Shown here: positions 26,088 through 34,713 of the stretch, in pieces
Layout of the letters: every line of letters starts with the position of its first letter
Position numbering within the stretch: position 1 is the stretch's first letter
From: Sphingomonas echinoides ATCC 14820
Lineage (GTDB): Bacteria > Pseudomonadota > Alphaproteobacteria > Sphingomonadales > Sphingomonadaceae
Assembly: GCF_000241465.1 (NCBI RefSeq)
Contig: NZ_JH584235.1
Location: 911,959-975,958 of the forward strand
DNA: 64,000 bases
Reading direction: 5' to 3'
Notes under the pieces: generated by a model
Seen by the model: the letters and a program-made list of their open reading frames with translations, nothing else
What the model was told of the DNA's origin: nothing
Databases searched by the model: none
Program-made: the position numbers and the translations under genes

Positions 26088-26645
26088 TTACTCGGCCGTA
26101 TGGTCCGCCTCGGCGACGTTCGCGCCATGCCCGAACACGGGTTCACCCTTGCGGCGGCGATCGACGAAATCGGCGATGCTGGCGCTGGTGCTGTTGAGCA
26201 AGGGATAGACCTTGGCCGAGGTCAGCCATTCCGGGCGATGCGCCGGGCCGCCGCTGACGGTATCGGTCATCAGCACCACCAGTAGGAAAGCGAGGCTGGC
26301 GAGGATCAGGCCCTTGAGCGCGCCAAAGCCGAAGCCAAGCGCGCGATCGACCGGCCCCAGCACCGAATCGCGCGTGCGGGCGCCGATCGCCCGCGCGACC
26401 ATGCGCCCGCCATAATAGGTACCCCCGGCCAGAATCGCGAAGGCCAGCACCGCCGCGCCGGTGGTGGTGCCGACCACCCCGGTCAGCGCATGCGTCAGCG
26501 GCACATGGAACAGCTTGATCGCAAACACGATTCCGACCCAGGCGAACAGCGACAGCACTTCGGTGACGAAGCCGCGCGTGATGCCAAGCGTGGCGGCCCC
26601 GCCAACGGCGAGCAGGACCAGAATATCAAGGGCGGTAAGATGCAT
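26088..26645 (-). CDS. cvpA: CvpA family membrane protein
   Basis: 185 residues with four hydrophobic segments in the CvpA arrangement (LDILVLLAVGGAATLGITRGFVTEV near the N-terminus, then GTYYGGRMVARAIGART and DRALGFGFGALKGL). The family is associated with colicin V export, biofilm formation and envelope maintenance. It lies downstream of radA, separated by a region holding a large inverted repeat. Confidence 0.85.
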   Translation of the reverse strand: MHLTALDILVLLAVGGAATLGITRGFVTEVLSLFAWVGIVFAIKLFHVPLTHALTGVVGTTTGAAVLAFAILAGGTYYGGRMVARAIGARTRDSVLGPVDRALGFGFGALKGLILASLAFLLVVLMTDTVSGGPAHRPEWLTSAKVYPLLNSTSASIADFVDRRRKGEPVFGHGANVAEADHTAE

Positions 26646-26737
26646 GGCGCGCGTCTTACAAGGGTGGGACGGTGGAAGTCGAGTGGGTGCGGGGATGCGG
26701 CGGGGTTTGTGGGGGTTGGAGAGTGCTTTCCCTTAAC

Positions 26738-26813
26738 CCGTTCGTTTCGAGCGTAGTCGAGAAACAGCCGCAAGCGCTGTGCCAGGTTTCTCGACCACGC
26801 TCGAAACGAACGG
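26738..26813. repeat. Large inverted repeat (28-bp arms)
   Basis: Arms at 26738-26765 and 26786-26813 are complementary with one mismatch around a 20-bp loop; the outer end reads CCGTTCGTTTCGAGCG. It lies in the roughly 250-bp gap between radA and cvpA. It could end radA transcription, or it may be a dispersed palindromic element. I see no gene in the gap. Confidence 0.85.
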
Positions 26814-26898
26814 ACAGGGAGTTACGGACAGGGAGACGATGGACCAAGAGTCATCACCCTCCACGAGTGGAAGGTTTGTGGGAGGGTGCAACGCCCCC

Positions 26899-28269
26899 TC
26901 ACCGCCCCAGCATATGCTCGACAAAGCTCGCCAGCGTGCCGAAGCCGCTCAGCTTCAACCCGCTCTTGTCGTCGGTTACCGCCGCGGGCAGCAGCGCCCT
27001 TTCGAACCCAAGCTTGCCCGCCTCCTTCAAGCGCAGCGGGCCATGCGCGACCGGGCGGATTTCGCCGGACAGGGCCAGTTCGCCGAACACCACCGCATCG
27101 GCGGGCACCGGGCGTTCCGACAGCGCGGAGATGAGCGCTGCCGCGACCGCAAGATCGGCGGCCGGGTCCTGCACGCGGTAGCCGCCTGCAATGTTGAGAT
27201 AGACTTCGCTCGACGAGAAACTGAGCCCGCAGCGGGCCTCCAGCACCGCCAGCACCATGGCGAGACGCCCGCTGTCCCAACCGACCACCGCCCGCCTGGG
27301 CGTCGCTCCGCTCGCCAAGCGCACGACCAGCGCCTGAATTTCGACCAACACCGGCCGCGTGCCCTCCAGCGCCGGGAACACCGTGGTTCCGGTCATGCCT
27401 TCCTCGCGCTGCGTCAGGAACAAGGCGCTGGGGTTGGACACTTCGGCCAAGCCTTCCGCCACCATCGCGAACACCCCGATCTCGTCGGTGCCGCCAAAGC
27501 GGTTCTTGATCGCGCGAAGAATCCGATATTGGTGGCTGCGCTCGCCTTCAAAGCTCAGCACGGTATCGACCATATGTTCGAGCACGCGCGGGCCGGCGAT
27601 GCTGCCATCCTTGGTGACGTGGCCGACCAGCACCACGGCGGTGCCGCGTTCCTTGGCGAAGCGGATCAGTTCCTGCGCCGAAGCGCGCACCTGGCTGACG
27701 GTGCCGGGCGCCCCTTCGATCAAATCGCTGTGCATCGTCTGAATCGAGTCGATCACCAGCAAGGCGGGGGGCGTTGCCTGGCCGAGCGTGGTGAGAATAT
27801 CGCGCGTCGAGGACGCCGCCGCCAGCATCACCGGCGCATGGCCGAGGCCCAGCCGCCGCGCGCGCAAGCGCACCTGATCGGCGGCTTCCTCACCCGAGAC
27901 ATACGCCACCGGCAGCCCGGCCAGCGCCATCTTCGCCGCCGCCTGCAGCAGCAGCGTCGATTTGCCAATGCCGGGATCGCCGCCGATCAGCGTCGCCGAT
28001 CCTTCGACGAAGCCGCCGCCGAGCGCGCGGTCGAGCTCGGCAATGCCGGTGGCGAGCCGGTCGGGCAGCGTGATCTCGGCATCGAGGCTGACGAGCTGAA
28101 ACGCGCGCCCGCCACCTTGCAGATTATGCTTGGCCTGGAACGGCGTGACGGTGGCAGGCGCTTCCTCGACCAGCGTGTTCCATTCCCCGCAATCGGCGCA
28201 TTGCCCCTGCCAGCGGTGCGACACCGATCCACAGGACTGACAGACATAGCGCTTCTGGGGTTTTGCCAT
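26899..28269 (-). CDS. radA: DNA repair protein RadA
   Basis: 456 residues from ATG 28269. An N-terminal C4 zinc finger (YVCQSCGSVSHRWQGQCADCGEW) is followed by a RecA-like ATPase core (Walker A GGDPGIGKSTLL) and the RadA-specific KNRFG motif. A Lon-protease-like C-terminal domain completes the protein. RadA drives branch migration during recombination. Length and domains are complete. Confidence 0.96.
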   Translation of the reverse strand: MAKPQKRYVCQSCGSVSHRWQGQCADCGEWNTLVEEAPATVTPFQAKHNLQGGGRAFQLVSLDAEITLPDRLATGIAELDRALGGGFVEGSATLIGGDPGIGKSTLLLQAAAKMALAGLPVAYVSGEEAADQVRLRARRLGLGHAPVMLAAASSTRDILTTLGQATPPALLVIDSIQTMHSDLIEGAPGTVSQVRASAQELIRFAKERGTAVVLVGHVTKDGSIAGPRVLEHMVDTVLSFEGERSHQYRILRAIKNRFGGTDEIGVFAMVAEGLAEVSNPSALFLTQREEGMTGTTVFPALEGTRPVLVEIQALVVRLASGATPRRAVVGWDSGRLAMVLAVLEARCGLSFSSSEVYLNIAGGYRVQDPAADLAVAAALISALSERPVPADAVVFGELALSGEIRPVAHGPLRLKEAGKLGFERALLPAAVTDDKSGLKLSGFGTLASFVEHMLGR

Positions 28270-28442
28270 GCGCTGCGATGTAGCAACATCGGAACGAGAG
28301 GGGAACAAATTTCAGTGGAGCCGTGACGTTCGCGCGCCCGGCGCACGCACTTTTCACGCAATTGGGACGCCGCCTTGTTAGCGGGCGGGTCGCGGGGTCT
28401 GACCTTCGAGCACGACCCGCGCGGGGACCAGGGGGAAGCACC

Positions 28443-28991
28443 ATGGATTCAGCAACGGCGATTACACGCGCACGCAGCGGGCTTGGCAAGAAGACCGAAT
28501 ATAAGAGCCCAGGGGTGATGCCGTCCTTTGCGGCCGCGACAATTCCTCCCAATGGCAAGCTCGATTGCAGTGGCTTTGTCTACTGGAGCATCCGCTTCCC
28601 ATCGGTTCCGCCGCAATCGCGCATCGTCAACCACCCGCTCTACAAGAAGATCAACGGCGGTTGGTTCGAGACCACCGCGATCCACGCCGATGGCCTATCC
28701 CCAACGGGGTATTTTCATGCTTTGGCCGAACCGGTCGTCGGCAGCTTTTTGGTCTATCCCGATTATACCGGCACCGATGGCCGGACGCATGATGGCCATA
28801 TCGGCATCGTGACCGCGCTGGATATGGCCCAGCATGGTATCGCGCGGGTGAAGGCGATCATTCACTGCTCGCTCGGCGGATGGCACCAGCACGGCGACGC
28901 GGTCCAGGAGACCGCGCCCGCACCGTGGCTCGCCCACAGCAACGCAATTGCCGTGTGGTATGAAGGCTTTTCGGACGCGCCGCCGACCTGA
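28443..28991 (+). CDS. NlpC/P60-like cysteine hydrolase fold protein
   Basis: 182 residues from ATG 28443, preceded by GGGGGAAG. A candidate catalytic Cys lies in KLDCSGFVYW and a His in DGHIGIVTALD, spaced as in NlpC/P60 or CHAP peptidases that cut cell-wall peptides or amides. No signal peptide is visible, so the protein may be cytosolic or exported by another route. A HCSLGGWHQHGD stretch adds Cys and His residues. The substrate is unknown. It is divergent from radA and convergent with the GST gene, with no gap. Confidence 0.6.
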   Translation: MDSATAITRARSGLGKKTEYKSPGVMPSFAAATIPPNGKLDCSGFVYWSIRFPSVPPQSRIVNHPLYKKINGGWFETTAIHADGLSPTGYFHALAEPVVGSFLVYPDYTGTDGRTHDGHIGIVTALDMAQHGIARVKAIIHCSLGGWHQHGDAVQETAPAPWLAHSNAIAVWYEGFSDAPPT

Positions 28992-29696
28992 CTATCCCCG
29001 CGCCGGGATCGCCAGACCGCGCTGCACCGCTGGCCGTGCGAGGCCGCGTTCGAGCCATGCCTTTACGTGCTTGAACTGGTCGAAACCGACCAGCTCGCCC
29101 GCGCCGTAAAAGCCGACCAGACCGTTCACCCAGCCGAGCATCGAGATATCGGCGATGGTGTAGTCCTCGCCCAGGAACCAGCTCTTGCCCGCGAGCACGC
29201 CGTCCATCACGCCGAGGATGCGCTTGGCTTCGGCGACATAACGGTCGCGCGGGCGCTTATCCTCAAAGTCCTTGCCCGCGAACTTCACGAAAAAGCCGAC
29301 CTGGCCAAACATCGGGCCGACCCCGCCCATCTGGAACATCACCCACTGGATCGCGTGCCAGCGCGCGGCGGGATCGCTGGGCAGGAACTTGCCGGTCTTT
29401 TCGGCGAGATAGAGCAGGATCGCGCCTGATTCGAACAAAGCGAGCGGTTTGCCGCCGGGTCCATCAGGATCGAGGATCGCGGGGATCTTGCCATTGGGGT
29501 TGAGCGATTCGAAGGCGGGGCTGTGCTGATCGTCCTTGGCGAAATCGACCAAATGCGGCTCGTACGGCAGCCCCGTCTCTTCCAGCATGATCGACACTTT
29601 CACACCATTGGGCGTGGGCAGCGAATAGAGTTGCAGCCGGTCCGGATGGGCGGCGGGCCAGCGTTGTGTGATCGCAAAGGCGGAAAGGTCGGTCAT
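28992..29696 (-). CDS. Glutathione S-transferase family protein (YghU/YfcG-like)
   Basis: 234 residues from ATG 29696 with AAAGGAG upstream. A thioredoxin-fold N-terminal half (LYSLPTPNGVKVSIMLEETGLPY, then NPNGKIPAI) precedes an all-helical C-terminal domain. The Thr/Asn-containing TPNG at the active site is that of the nu-class YghU/YfcG disulfide-bond oxidoreductases. It probably acts on glutathione-dependent disulfides. The gene is divergent from a glycosyltransferase. Confidence 0.87.
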   Translation of the reverse strand: MTDLSAFAITQRWPAAHPDRLQLYSLPTPNGVKVSIMLEETGLPYEPHLVDFAKDDQHSPAFESLNPNGKIPAILDPDGPGGKPLALFESGAILLYLAEKTGKFLPSDPAARWHAIQWVMFQMGGVGPMFGQVGFFVKFAGKDFEDKRPRDRYVAEAKRILGVMDGVLAGKSWFLGEDYTIADISMLGWVNGLVGFYGAGELVGFDQFKHVKAWLERGLARPAVQRGLAIPARG

Positions 29697-29762
29697 CGGC
29701 GCAAAAACTCCTTTGACGCGAGAGATAGTCATCCGGCGATAGCTTCGCTATGGCCCGGCACG

Positions 29763-30911
29763 ATGGAAGCGTCCGATCTCCGCGTAGCCCTGTTCAGCGG
29801 CAATTATAACTATACCCGTGATGGTGCCAACCAGACCCTCAACCTCTTGGTCGGCTATCTGCTTAGTCGCGGCGTGAAGGTGCGAATCTATGCACCGACG
29901 AGCCGCACCCCAGCATTCCCGCCGACTGGCGACCTGGTCAGCGCGCCATCGATCAAGATCCCGCTGCGCGGCGAATACAAGCTGACGCGCGGCATGGGCA
30001 ATCGCGTGCGGCGCGATCTCGATGCGTTCGCGCCCAACATGATCCACGTTTCGGCACCGGACCGCCTGGGGCACAAGGCGCTCAATTATGCCGAAAAGCA
30101 TAACATCGCCCGGGTCGCTTCGTACCATACGCGGTTCGAGACCTATATGAGCTATTACGGCCTGGGGTTTCTGGTGCCGCCGATGATCGGCATTCAAAAG
30201 CGCTTCTACAGCCGCGTCGATGAAGTGCTCGCACCCAGCCAGGTGATGGGCGAGATTTTGCGCGAATGGGGAGTGCCCACCCCGGTGACGCGCTGGTCGC
30301 GCGGGGTGAACCACGATCGCTTCAACCCCGCCCAGCGCGACCTCGCCTGGCGGCGCGGCCTCGGCATCGGCGATGACGAAGTTGCGGTCGGCTTTCTGGG
30401 GCGCCTGGTCAAAGAAAAGGGGCTGGACGTCTTCGCCGCAGCCCTCCGCACGCTCAAGGCGCGCGGCGTCAAGCACAAGACGCTGGTGATTGGCGAAGGC
30501 CCGGCACGCGACTGGTTCGCGCAGGAAGTGCCCGATGCGGTGTTCGCCGGCTATCTGACCGGCGATGATCTGGGCAAGGCGGTCGCGTCGATGGACGTGT
30601 TTTTCAATCCCAGCGTGACCGAGACCTTCGGCAATGTGACGCTCGAGGCGATGGCTGCGGGCGTACCCGTCGTCGCCGCGCGCGCCAGTGGCGCCGTCGG
30701 CCTGATCGCCGACGGCGTGACCGGGTTGATCGTGCCGCCGACGGACATCGAAGGCTATGCCGACGCCCTGCAGCGCTTCTGCGAAGACCATGGCTTTCGC
30801 AGCACCGCCGGGGCCGCCGGTCATGCCGAAGCCGCGACCTATCAATGGGAACGCATCAACCAGACGGTGCTCGACACCTATTTGAAGGTGCTCGCCCGCC
30901 GCGCCGCATGA
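29763..30911 (+). CDS. Glycosyltransferase family 4
   Basis: 382 residues, GT-B fold. The N-terminal domain has the NYTRDGANQTLNLLVGYL motif. The C-terminal donor-binding domain carries GFLGRLVKEKGLDV, VIGEGPARDWF, and the EX7E-type VTETFGNVTLEAMAAGVPVV. It resembles alpha-mannosyltransferases that extend glycolipids (MgtA-like); in sphingomonads a glycosphingolipid role is possible but inferred. It is likely associated with the inner membrane. Confidence 0.87.
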   Translation: MEASDLRVALFSGNYNYTRDGANQTLNLLVGYLLSRGVKVRIYAPTSRTPAFPPTGDLVSAPSIKIPLRGEYKLTRGMGNRVRRDLDAFAPNMIHVSAPDRLGHKALNYAEKHNIARVASYHTRFETYMSYYGLGFLVPPMIGIQKRFYSRVDEVLAPSQVMGEILREWGVPTPVTRWSRGVNHDRFNPAQRDLAWRRGLGIGDDEVAVGFLGRLVKEKGLDVFAAALRTLKARGVKHKTLVIGEGPARDWFAQEVPDAVFAGYLTGDDLGKAVASMDVFFNPSVTETFGNVTLEAMAAGVPVVAARASGAVGLIADGVTGLIVPPTDIEGYADALQRFCEDHGFRSTAGAAGHAEAATYQWERINQTVLDTYLKVLARRAA

Positions 30912-30920
30912 CGCGCGCGT

Positions 30921-31235
30921 TCAGTGCCACTCATAAGCGAGCGGTGCCTCGCGAAAGGCGAAGCGATCGACATGGCGCGCGACCGCGCCTTGCAACGCTT
31001 CGAGCTGTTCGACGGCGCTAGCCTCGATCCGAACCAATAGAGCATCGGGTTCGGCATCGAAGGTGACGGTAGCATCGCCCGGGAAATTGGCCCCGCGCGC
31101 ATCCTTTGGGAACACGATCGTACCGTGCTCCGGGGTGAAGACCACCGCCAGATTGTGCTCCCAATGCTTGCAGGTCTGCTGAAGGTACTTGCTCGCATGC
31201 GCGGTCGGCACGCGTGCGGTTGTGCTCAGGGTCAT
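30921..31235 (-). CDS. DUF2218 family protein
   Basis: 104 residues from ATG 31235 (GGAG upstream). The N-terminus LSTTARVPTAHASKYLQQTCKHWEHN and the central hydrophobic beta-strands match DUF2218, a family often found with siderophore-related or PadR genes. Function is unknown. It is 86 bp downstream of the padR-type gene on the same strand and probably under its control. Confidence 0.85.
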   Translation of the reverse strand: MTLSTTARVPTAHASKYLQQTCKHWEHNLAVVFTPEHGTIVFPKDARGANFPGDATVTFDAEPDALLVRIEASAVEQLEALQGAVARHVDRFAFREAPLAYEWH

Positions 31236-31321
31236 ATCACGTCTCCGAAGGGGAGGTTCAGCCCCTGCCGCAGCCGCGGCATTTGCGAGGCGACGGCGGA
31301 GGAGCTGAAGCCGGGTCATGC

Positions 31322-31951
31322 TTACAGCCGCTCGATCTTCTGCGCGGCTTCGTCGATCAGCGCGACGACTTCGTGCAGGGTTTCCTGCGCCACGTCTTCG
31401 CTGCGCAGCTTGTGGATCAAAACCTCGCGCAAATTGCCCATCGCGCGGCGCACCGAGGCGCTGTCGGTCCGTGCGCGTTCTGCGCCGACCTCGGCAAGAC
31501 GCGCGAACAGCGCCTCGACCTGTTCCGCATTCTCGGCGAGATGCGCGGTGCCGGTTTCGGTGACCGCGAACAGCTTCTTGGCCCCTTCGGCCTGCCGCGC
31601 CTCGATCAGGTCCATGTCGTCGAGCAACGTGAGCGTGGGATAGACGACCCCCGGGCTCGGCGCATAGGCACCGCCGGTCAACTCCTCGATCGAGCGGATC
31701 AGGTCATAGCCGTGGCGTGGCTCATCGGCGATCAGCTTGAGCAACACCAGCCGCAATTCGCCGCTGTCGAACATACGCCGACCGCGCGGGCCACCACGCC
31801 CCTCACCGTCGCCCCGGCCATGCCCATGACCATGGCCACGCCCGAACCCGCCGCCAAAGCCGCCACCAAAGCGCCCGCCCATCGCCATGCCTTTGCGGCC
31901 TGGATGGCAGCCACGGTCTCCGCGACCGCCGCGTTCTACAAATACAAACAT
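31322..31951 (-). CDS. PadR family transcriptional regulator with Gly/His/Arg-rich N-terminus
   Basis: 209 residues. Residues 20-60 are low-complexity Gly, His and Arg (GGGFGRGHGHGHGRG). The PadR winged helix follows (ELRLVLLKLIADEPRHGYDL, TGGAYAPSPGVVYPTLTLLD, about 65-125), then a helical dimerisation tail. The His-rich segment could bind a metal and tie regulation to metal status, which is speculation. ATG 31951 has AAAGGAA upstream. It is divergent from rarA, with palindromes between them. Confidence 0.88.
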   Translation of the reverse strand: MFVFVERGGRGDRGCHPGRKGMAMGGRFGGGFGGGFGRGHGHGHGRGDGEGRGGPRGRRMFDSGELRLVLLKLIADEPRHGYDLIRSIEELTGGAYAPSPGVVYPTLTLLDDMDLIEARQAEGAKKLFAVTETGTAHLAENAEQVEALFARLAEVGAERARTDSASVRRAMGNLREVLIHKLRSEDVAQETLHEVVALIDEAAQKIERL

Positions 31952-31992
31952 ATCGTTCCTTTCTATAACACGATGGCACTAAGATATATCTT
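31952..31992. promoter_or_regulatory. Candidate PadR operator palindromes
   Basis: The 12-bp perfect palindrome AAGATATATCTT is at 31981-31992. An inverted repeat ATCGT/ACGAT spans 31952-31956 and 31970-31974. Both lie in the divergent padR/rarA intergenic region and are good candidates for autoregulation by the PadR protein. Confidence 0.45.
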
Positions 31993-32067
31993 GATTGCAT
32001 CGACGCAAGGGGTCCGTGCATTTTTTTGGGGAAACCCTATCTTGGCGGCACCCGCCCGAGGAAAATG

Positions 32068-33378
32068 ATGCCCGATCTGTTCGCGACTTTCGATCCGCCC
32101 GCCGCCGACCAGCCGAGCGCCACCGCGCCGCTCGCCGACCGGCTGCGCCCGACGACGCTCGCCGAAGTGGTCGGGCAGGACCATATCACCGGCCCCGAAG
32201 GCGCGATCGGGCGGATGGTCGCGGCGGGGCGGCTGTCGTCGATGATCTTGTGGGGCCCGCCCGGCACCGGCAAGACGACGATCGCGCGGTTGCTCGCCGA
32301 TGCGGTGGGCTTGCGCTTCATGGCGATTTCGGCGGTGTTCTCGGGCGTCGCCGACCTCAAGAAAGCCTTTGCCGAGGCACGCGACCATGCCCGCATGGGC
32401 AAGCGCACCTTGCTGTTCGTGGACGAAATCCACCGCTTCAACCGCGCGCAGCAGGACGGTTTCCTGCCCTATGTCGAGGACGGCACGGTTACGCTGGTCG
32501 GCGCGACCACCGAGAACCCGTCTTTCGAACTCAACGCCGCCGTGCTCAGCCGCGCGCAAGTGCTGATCCTGCACCGGCTCGACCACGCCGCGCTCGGCAA
32601 ATTGCTCGACCGCGCCGAGCAGGTGGAGGAACGCCCGCTGCCGCTCACGCCAGAGGCGCGCGACGCGATGATCGCCAGCGCCGATGGCGATGGGCGCTTC
32701 CTGCTCAACCAGGCGGAGACGCTGTTCGCGGTTCACCTGCCCGAGCCGCTCGATCCCGCCGGACTCTCCGCCTTTCTGCAGCGTCGCGTCGCGGTGTATG
32801 ACAAGGACCGCGAGGGGCATTACAACCTCATCTCCGCGCTGCACAAAGCGGTGCGCGGATCGGACCCGCAAGCCGCGCTTTATTATCTGGCGCGCATGCT
32901 CACCGCAGGCGAGGAACCGCTATATCTGCTGCGGCGCATGGTGCGGATGGCGGTGGAAGACATTGGCCTCGCCGATTCCAATGCGCTGACGCTGTGCCTC
33001 GCTGCGAAGGATGCCTATGATTTCCTTGGCAGCCCCGAGGGCGAACTGGCGATCGCGCAAGCGTGCCTGTATCTCGCCACCGCGCCCAAATCGAACGCCG
33101 CGTACACGGCACAGAAGGCCGCCTGGAAATCGGCGCGCGAGACGGGATCGCTGATGCCCCCCGAGAATATCCTCAACGCGCCGACCAAGCTGATGAAGGA
33201 CATCGGCTATGGCAAGGGCTATGCCTATGATCATGACACGGCGGAGGGCTTTTCGGGCGCGAATTACTGGCCGGCCGAAATGGCACCGCAGACCTTCTAT
33301 GTGCCGACCGAGCGCGGCATGGAAAAACGCATCGCCGAACGCATGGCGTGGTGGGCCAGCCTGAAGGGGGACGAATGA
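32068..33378 (+). CDS. rarA: Replication-associated recombination protein A (AAA ATPase)
   Basis: 436 residues. ATG 32068 has GAGG at 58-61 with correct spacing; a second ATG is three bases earlier. Core AAA motifs: LRPTTLAEVVGQDHI, Walker A GPPGTGKTT, Walker B LLFVDEIHRF, and VTLVGATTENPSFELNAAVLSR. RarA acts at stalled replication forks. The C-terminal MgsA domain includes KSNAAYTAQKAA. It is coupled by a 4-bp overlap to a YjbR gene. Confidence 0.95.
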   Translation: MPDLFATFDPPAADQPSATAPLADRLRPTTLAEVVGQDHITGPEGAIGRMVAAGRLSSMILWGPPGTGKTTIARLLADAVGLRFMAISAVFSGVADLKKAFAEARDHARMGKRTLLFVDEIHRFNRAQQDGFLPYVEDGTVTLVGATTENPSFELNAAVLSRAQVLILHRLDHAALGKLLDRAEQVEERPLPLTPEARDAMIASADGDGRFLLNQAETLFAVHLPEPLDPAGLSAFLQRRVAVYDKDREGHYNLISALHKAVRGSDPQAALYYLARMLTAGEEPLYLLRRMVRMAVEDIGLADSNALTLCLAAKDAYDFLGSPEGELAIAQACLYLATAPKSNAAYTAQKAAWKSARETGSLMPPENILNAPTKLMKDIGYGKGYAYDHDTAEGFSGANYWPAEMAPQTFYVPTERGMEKRIAERMAWWASLKGDE

Positions 33379-33719
33379 AGGACTGGGAGTCGCTCGCCGC
33401 CTTTGCGCTGACGCTGCCCGACACCGTGGCCGGGAGGCATTATGGCGGGGCGGCGATCAAGGTCGCCTCGAACGGGCGGGCGTTCGTCTCGATAGGCCGC
33501 GAGGCCGATTCGTTCGTGCTCTCGATCGACTCGGATACCAAGGAAGTCCTGCTCGAAACCGACCCCGCCACCTTCTGGCAGACGCCGCATTATGAAGGCT
33601 GGCCCGCGGTGCTGGTCCGCTATGACACTAGCGATCCGGATCGGGTGCAGGACATGGTCACCCGTGCCCGCGACCAGGCGGCCGCGCGCAAGGCCAGCAA
33701 GCCCCGCAAGAAAACGTGA
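33375..33719 (+). CDS. MmcQ/YjbR family protein
   Basis: 114 residues from ATG 33375, overlapping the rarA stop by 4 bp and preceded by AAGGGGG. The WESLAAFALTLPDTVAGRHYG start and HYEGWPAVLVRYD segment match the MmcQ/YjbR family, small proteins with a predicted double-wing DNA-binding fold. The C-terminus is basic (ARKASKPRKK). Function unknown; linkage to rarA suggests a DNA metabolism context. Confidence 0.85.
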   Translation: MKDWESLAAFALTLPDTVAGRHYGGAAIKVASNGRAFVSIGREADSFVLSIDSDTKEVLLETDPATFWQTPHYEGWPAVLVRYDTSDPDRVQDMVTRARDQAAARKASKPRKKT

Positions 33720-34576
33720 CACCGACGCATTTCACGCGCTTCGCCGCGATCGACTGGTCGGGGGCCAAAGGCGCGCGCCACCCCGGCATCGCGCTGGCGC
33801 TGTGTGAAACCGGCACCGCCGCCCCTACCCTCGTCTCCCCGCCGCGCGGGATCTGGTCGCGCGCCGACATCCTGCACTGGCTGCGCGATCAGGCGGAGAC
33901 GCCCTTGCTGGTCGGCTTCGACTTCAGTTTCGCGCCACCTTATGTGCTGCGCGGGGCGTATCTGCCGGGCGAGGACACGTCGACCACCGCCCGCGCCTTC
34001 TGGGGCTATGTCGATGCGCACGCGCCAGATGCCGATCTCGGCGCTGCCGCGTTCCTCGAAGCGCGGCGCGGCACGCATTTCTATCTCGGCGCGCGCGACG
34101 GGACCAAGGCCGACTTCCTCCACTTCCGCCGCTGCGAAGCGCACCACAATGCCGCCGGCTTCGGCAAACCCTCGACCGTCTATGACGCGATCGGCGCGGC
34201 GCAGGTCGCCAAAGCGAGCTTTGCGGGCATGCGGCTGCTCCACCATCTGGGGACCGACGTGCCGGTGTGGCCGTTCGACCCCGCACCACAGACGGGCGCG
34301 TGCGTGGTCGAAATCTACACCACCATCGCCGCCCGCGCCGCTGGGGTGCGCAAGGGCCTTAGCAAATTGCGCGACCCGGCAGCGCTCGACACCGCGCTGG
34401 CCACCCTTGGCAGCGCGGCGCACGCCCCGCTCGCCCGCTATACCGACCATGCGACCGACGCCATTTTGACCGCGGCCTGGCTGCGCGCCAACGCGCTCCG
34501 CCAAGAATTTTGGCATCCACAAGCGCTGACACCGCAAATCGCACGCACGGAGGGCTGGACCTTCGGCATATCCTGA
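33716..34576 (+). CDS. Uncharacterised protein, DUF429-like RNase H fold
   Basis: 286 residues starting GTG 33716, overlapping the YjbR stop by 4 bp. The FAAIDWSGAKGA start and VGFDFSFAPPY motif, with acidic residues in beta-strands, suggest an RNase H-like fold as in the DUF429 group, and ATDAILTAAWLRA near the end adds a third acidic site. No function is known. It is last in the rarA-yjbR operon and is followed by tRNA-Thr. Confidence 0.65.
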   Translation: MTPTHFTRFAAIDWSGAKGARHPGIALALCETGTAAPTLVSPPRGIWSRADILHWLRDQAETPLLVGFDFSFAPPYVLRGAYLPGEDTSTTARAFWGYVDAHAPDADLGAAAFLEARRGTHFYLGARDGTKADFLHFRRCEAHHNAAGFGKPSTVYDAIGAAQVAKASFAGMRLLHHLGTDVPVWPFDPAPQTGACVVEIYTTIAARAAGVRKGLSKLRDPAALDTALATLGSAAHAPLARYTDHATDAILTAAWLRANALRQEFWHPQALTPQIARTEGWTFGIS

Positions 34577-34595
34577 CGCATTTAGCGTCGCACGT

Positions 34596-34671
34596 GCCGG
34601 CTTAGCTCAGTTGGTAGAGCGCCAGTTTTGTAAACTGGATGTCGCGGGTTCGATTCCTGCAGCCGGCACCA
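34596..34671 (+). tRNA. tRNA-Thr (anticodon TGT)
   Basis: A complete cloverleaf: acceptor GCCGGCT with AGCCGGC (34661-34667), D arm TAGCTCAGTTGGTAGAGC, anticodon stem CCAGT/ACTGG around loop TTTGTAA giving TGT, T arm GGGTTCGATTCC, discriminator A and encoded CCA. It lies 19 bp after the preceding coding region. Confidence 0.97.
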
Positions 34672-34713
34672 TTTTCAACCCTTAAACTCGCAGCGACCGG
34701 GCGCACAGCGCGG

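Noticed and set aside
26672..27181. 169-codon frame across the large inverted repeat
   Set aside because: It is formed by the inverted repeat and antisense of radA.
34596..34713. tRNA-Thr as an integration site for a mobile element
   Set aside because: No integrase, direct repeat of the tRNA 3' end or foreign genes follow; the next genes are an ordinary efflux operon.
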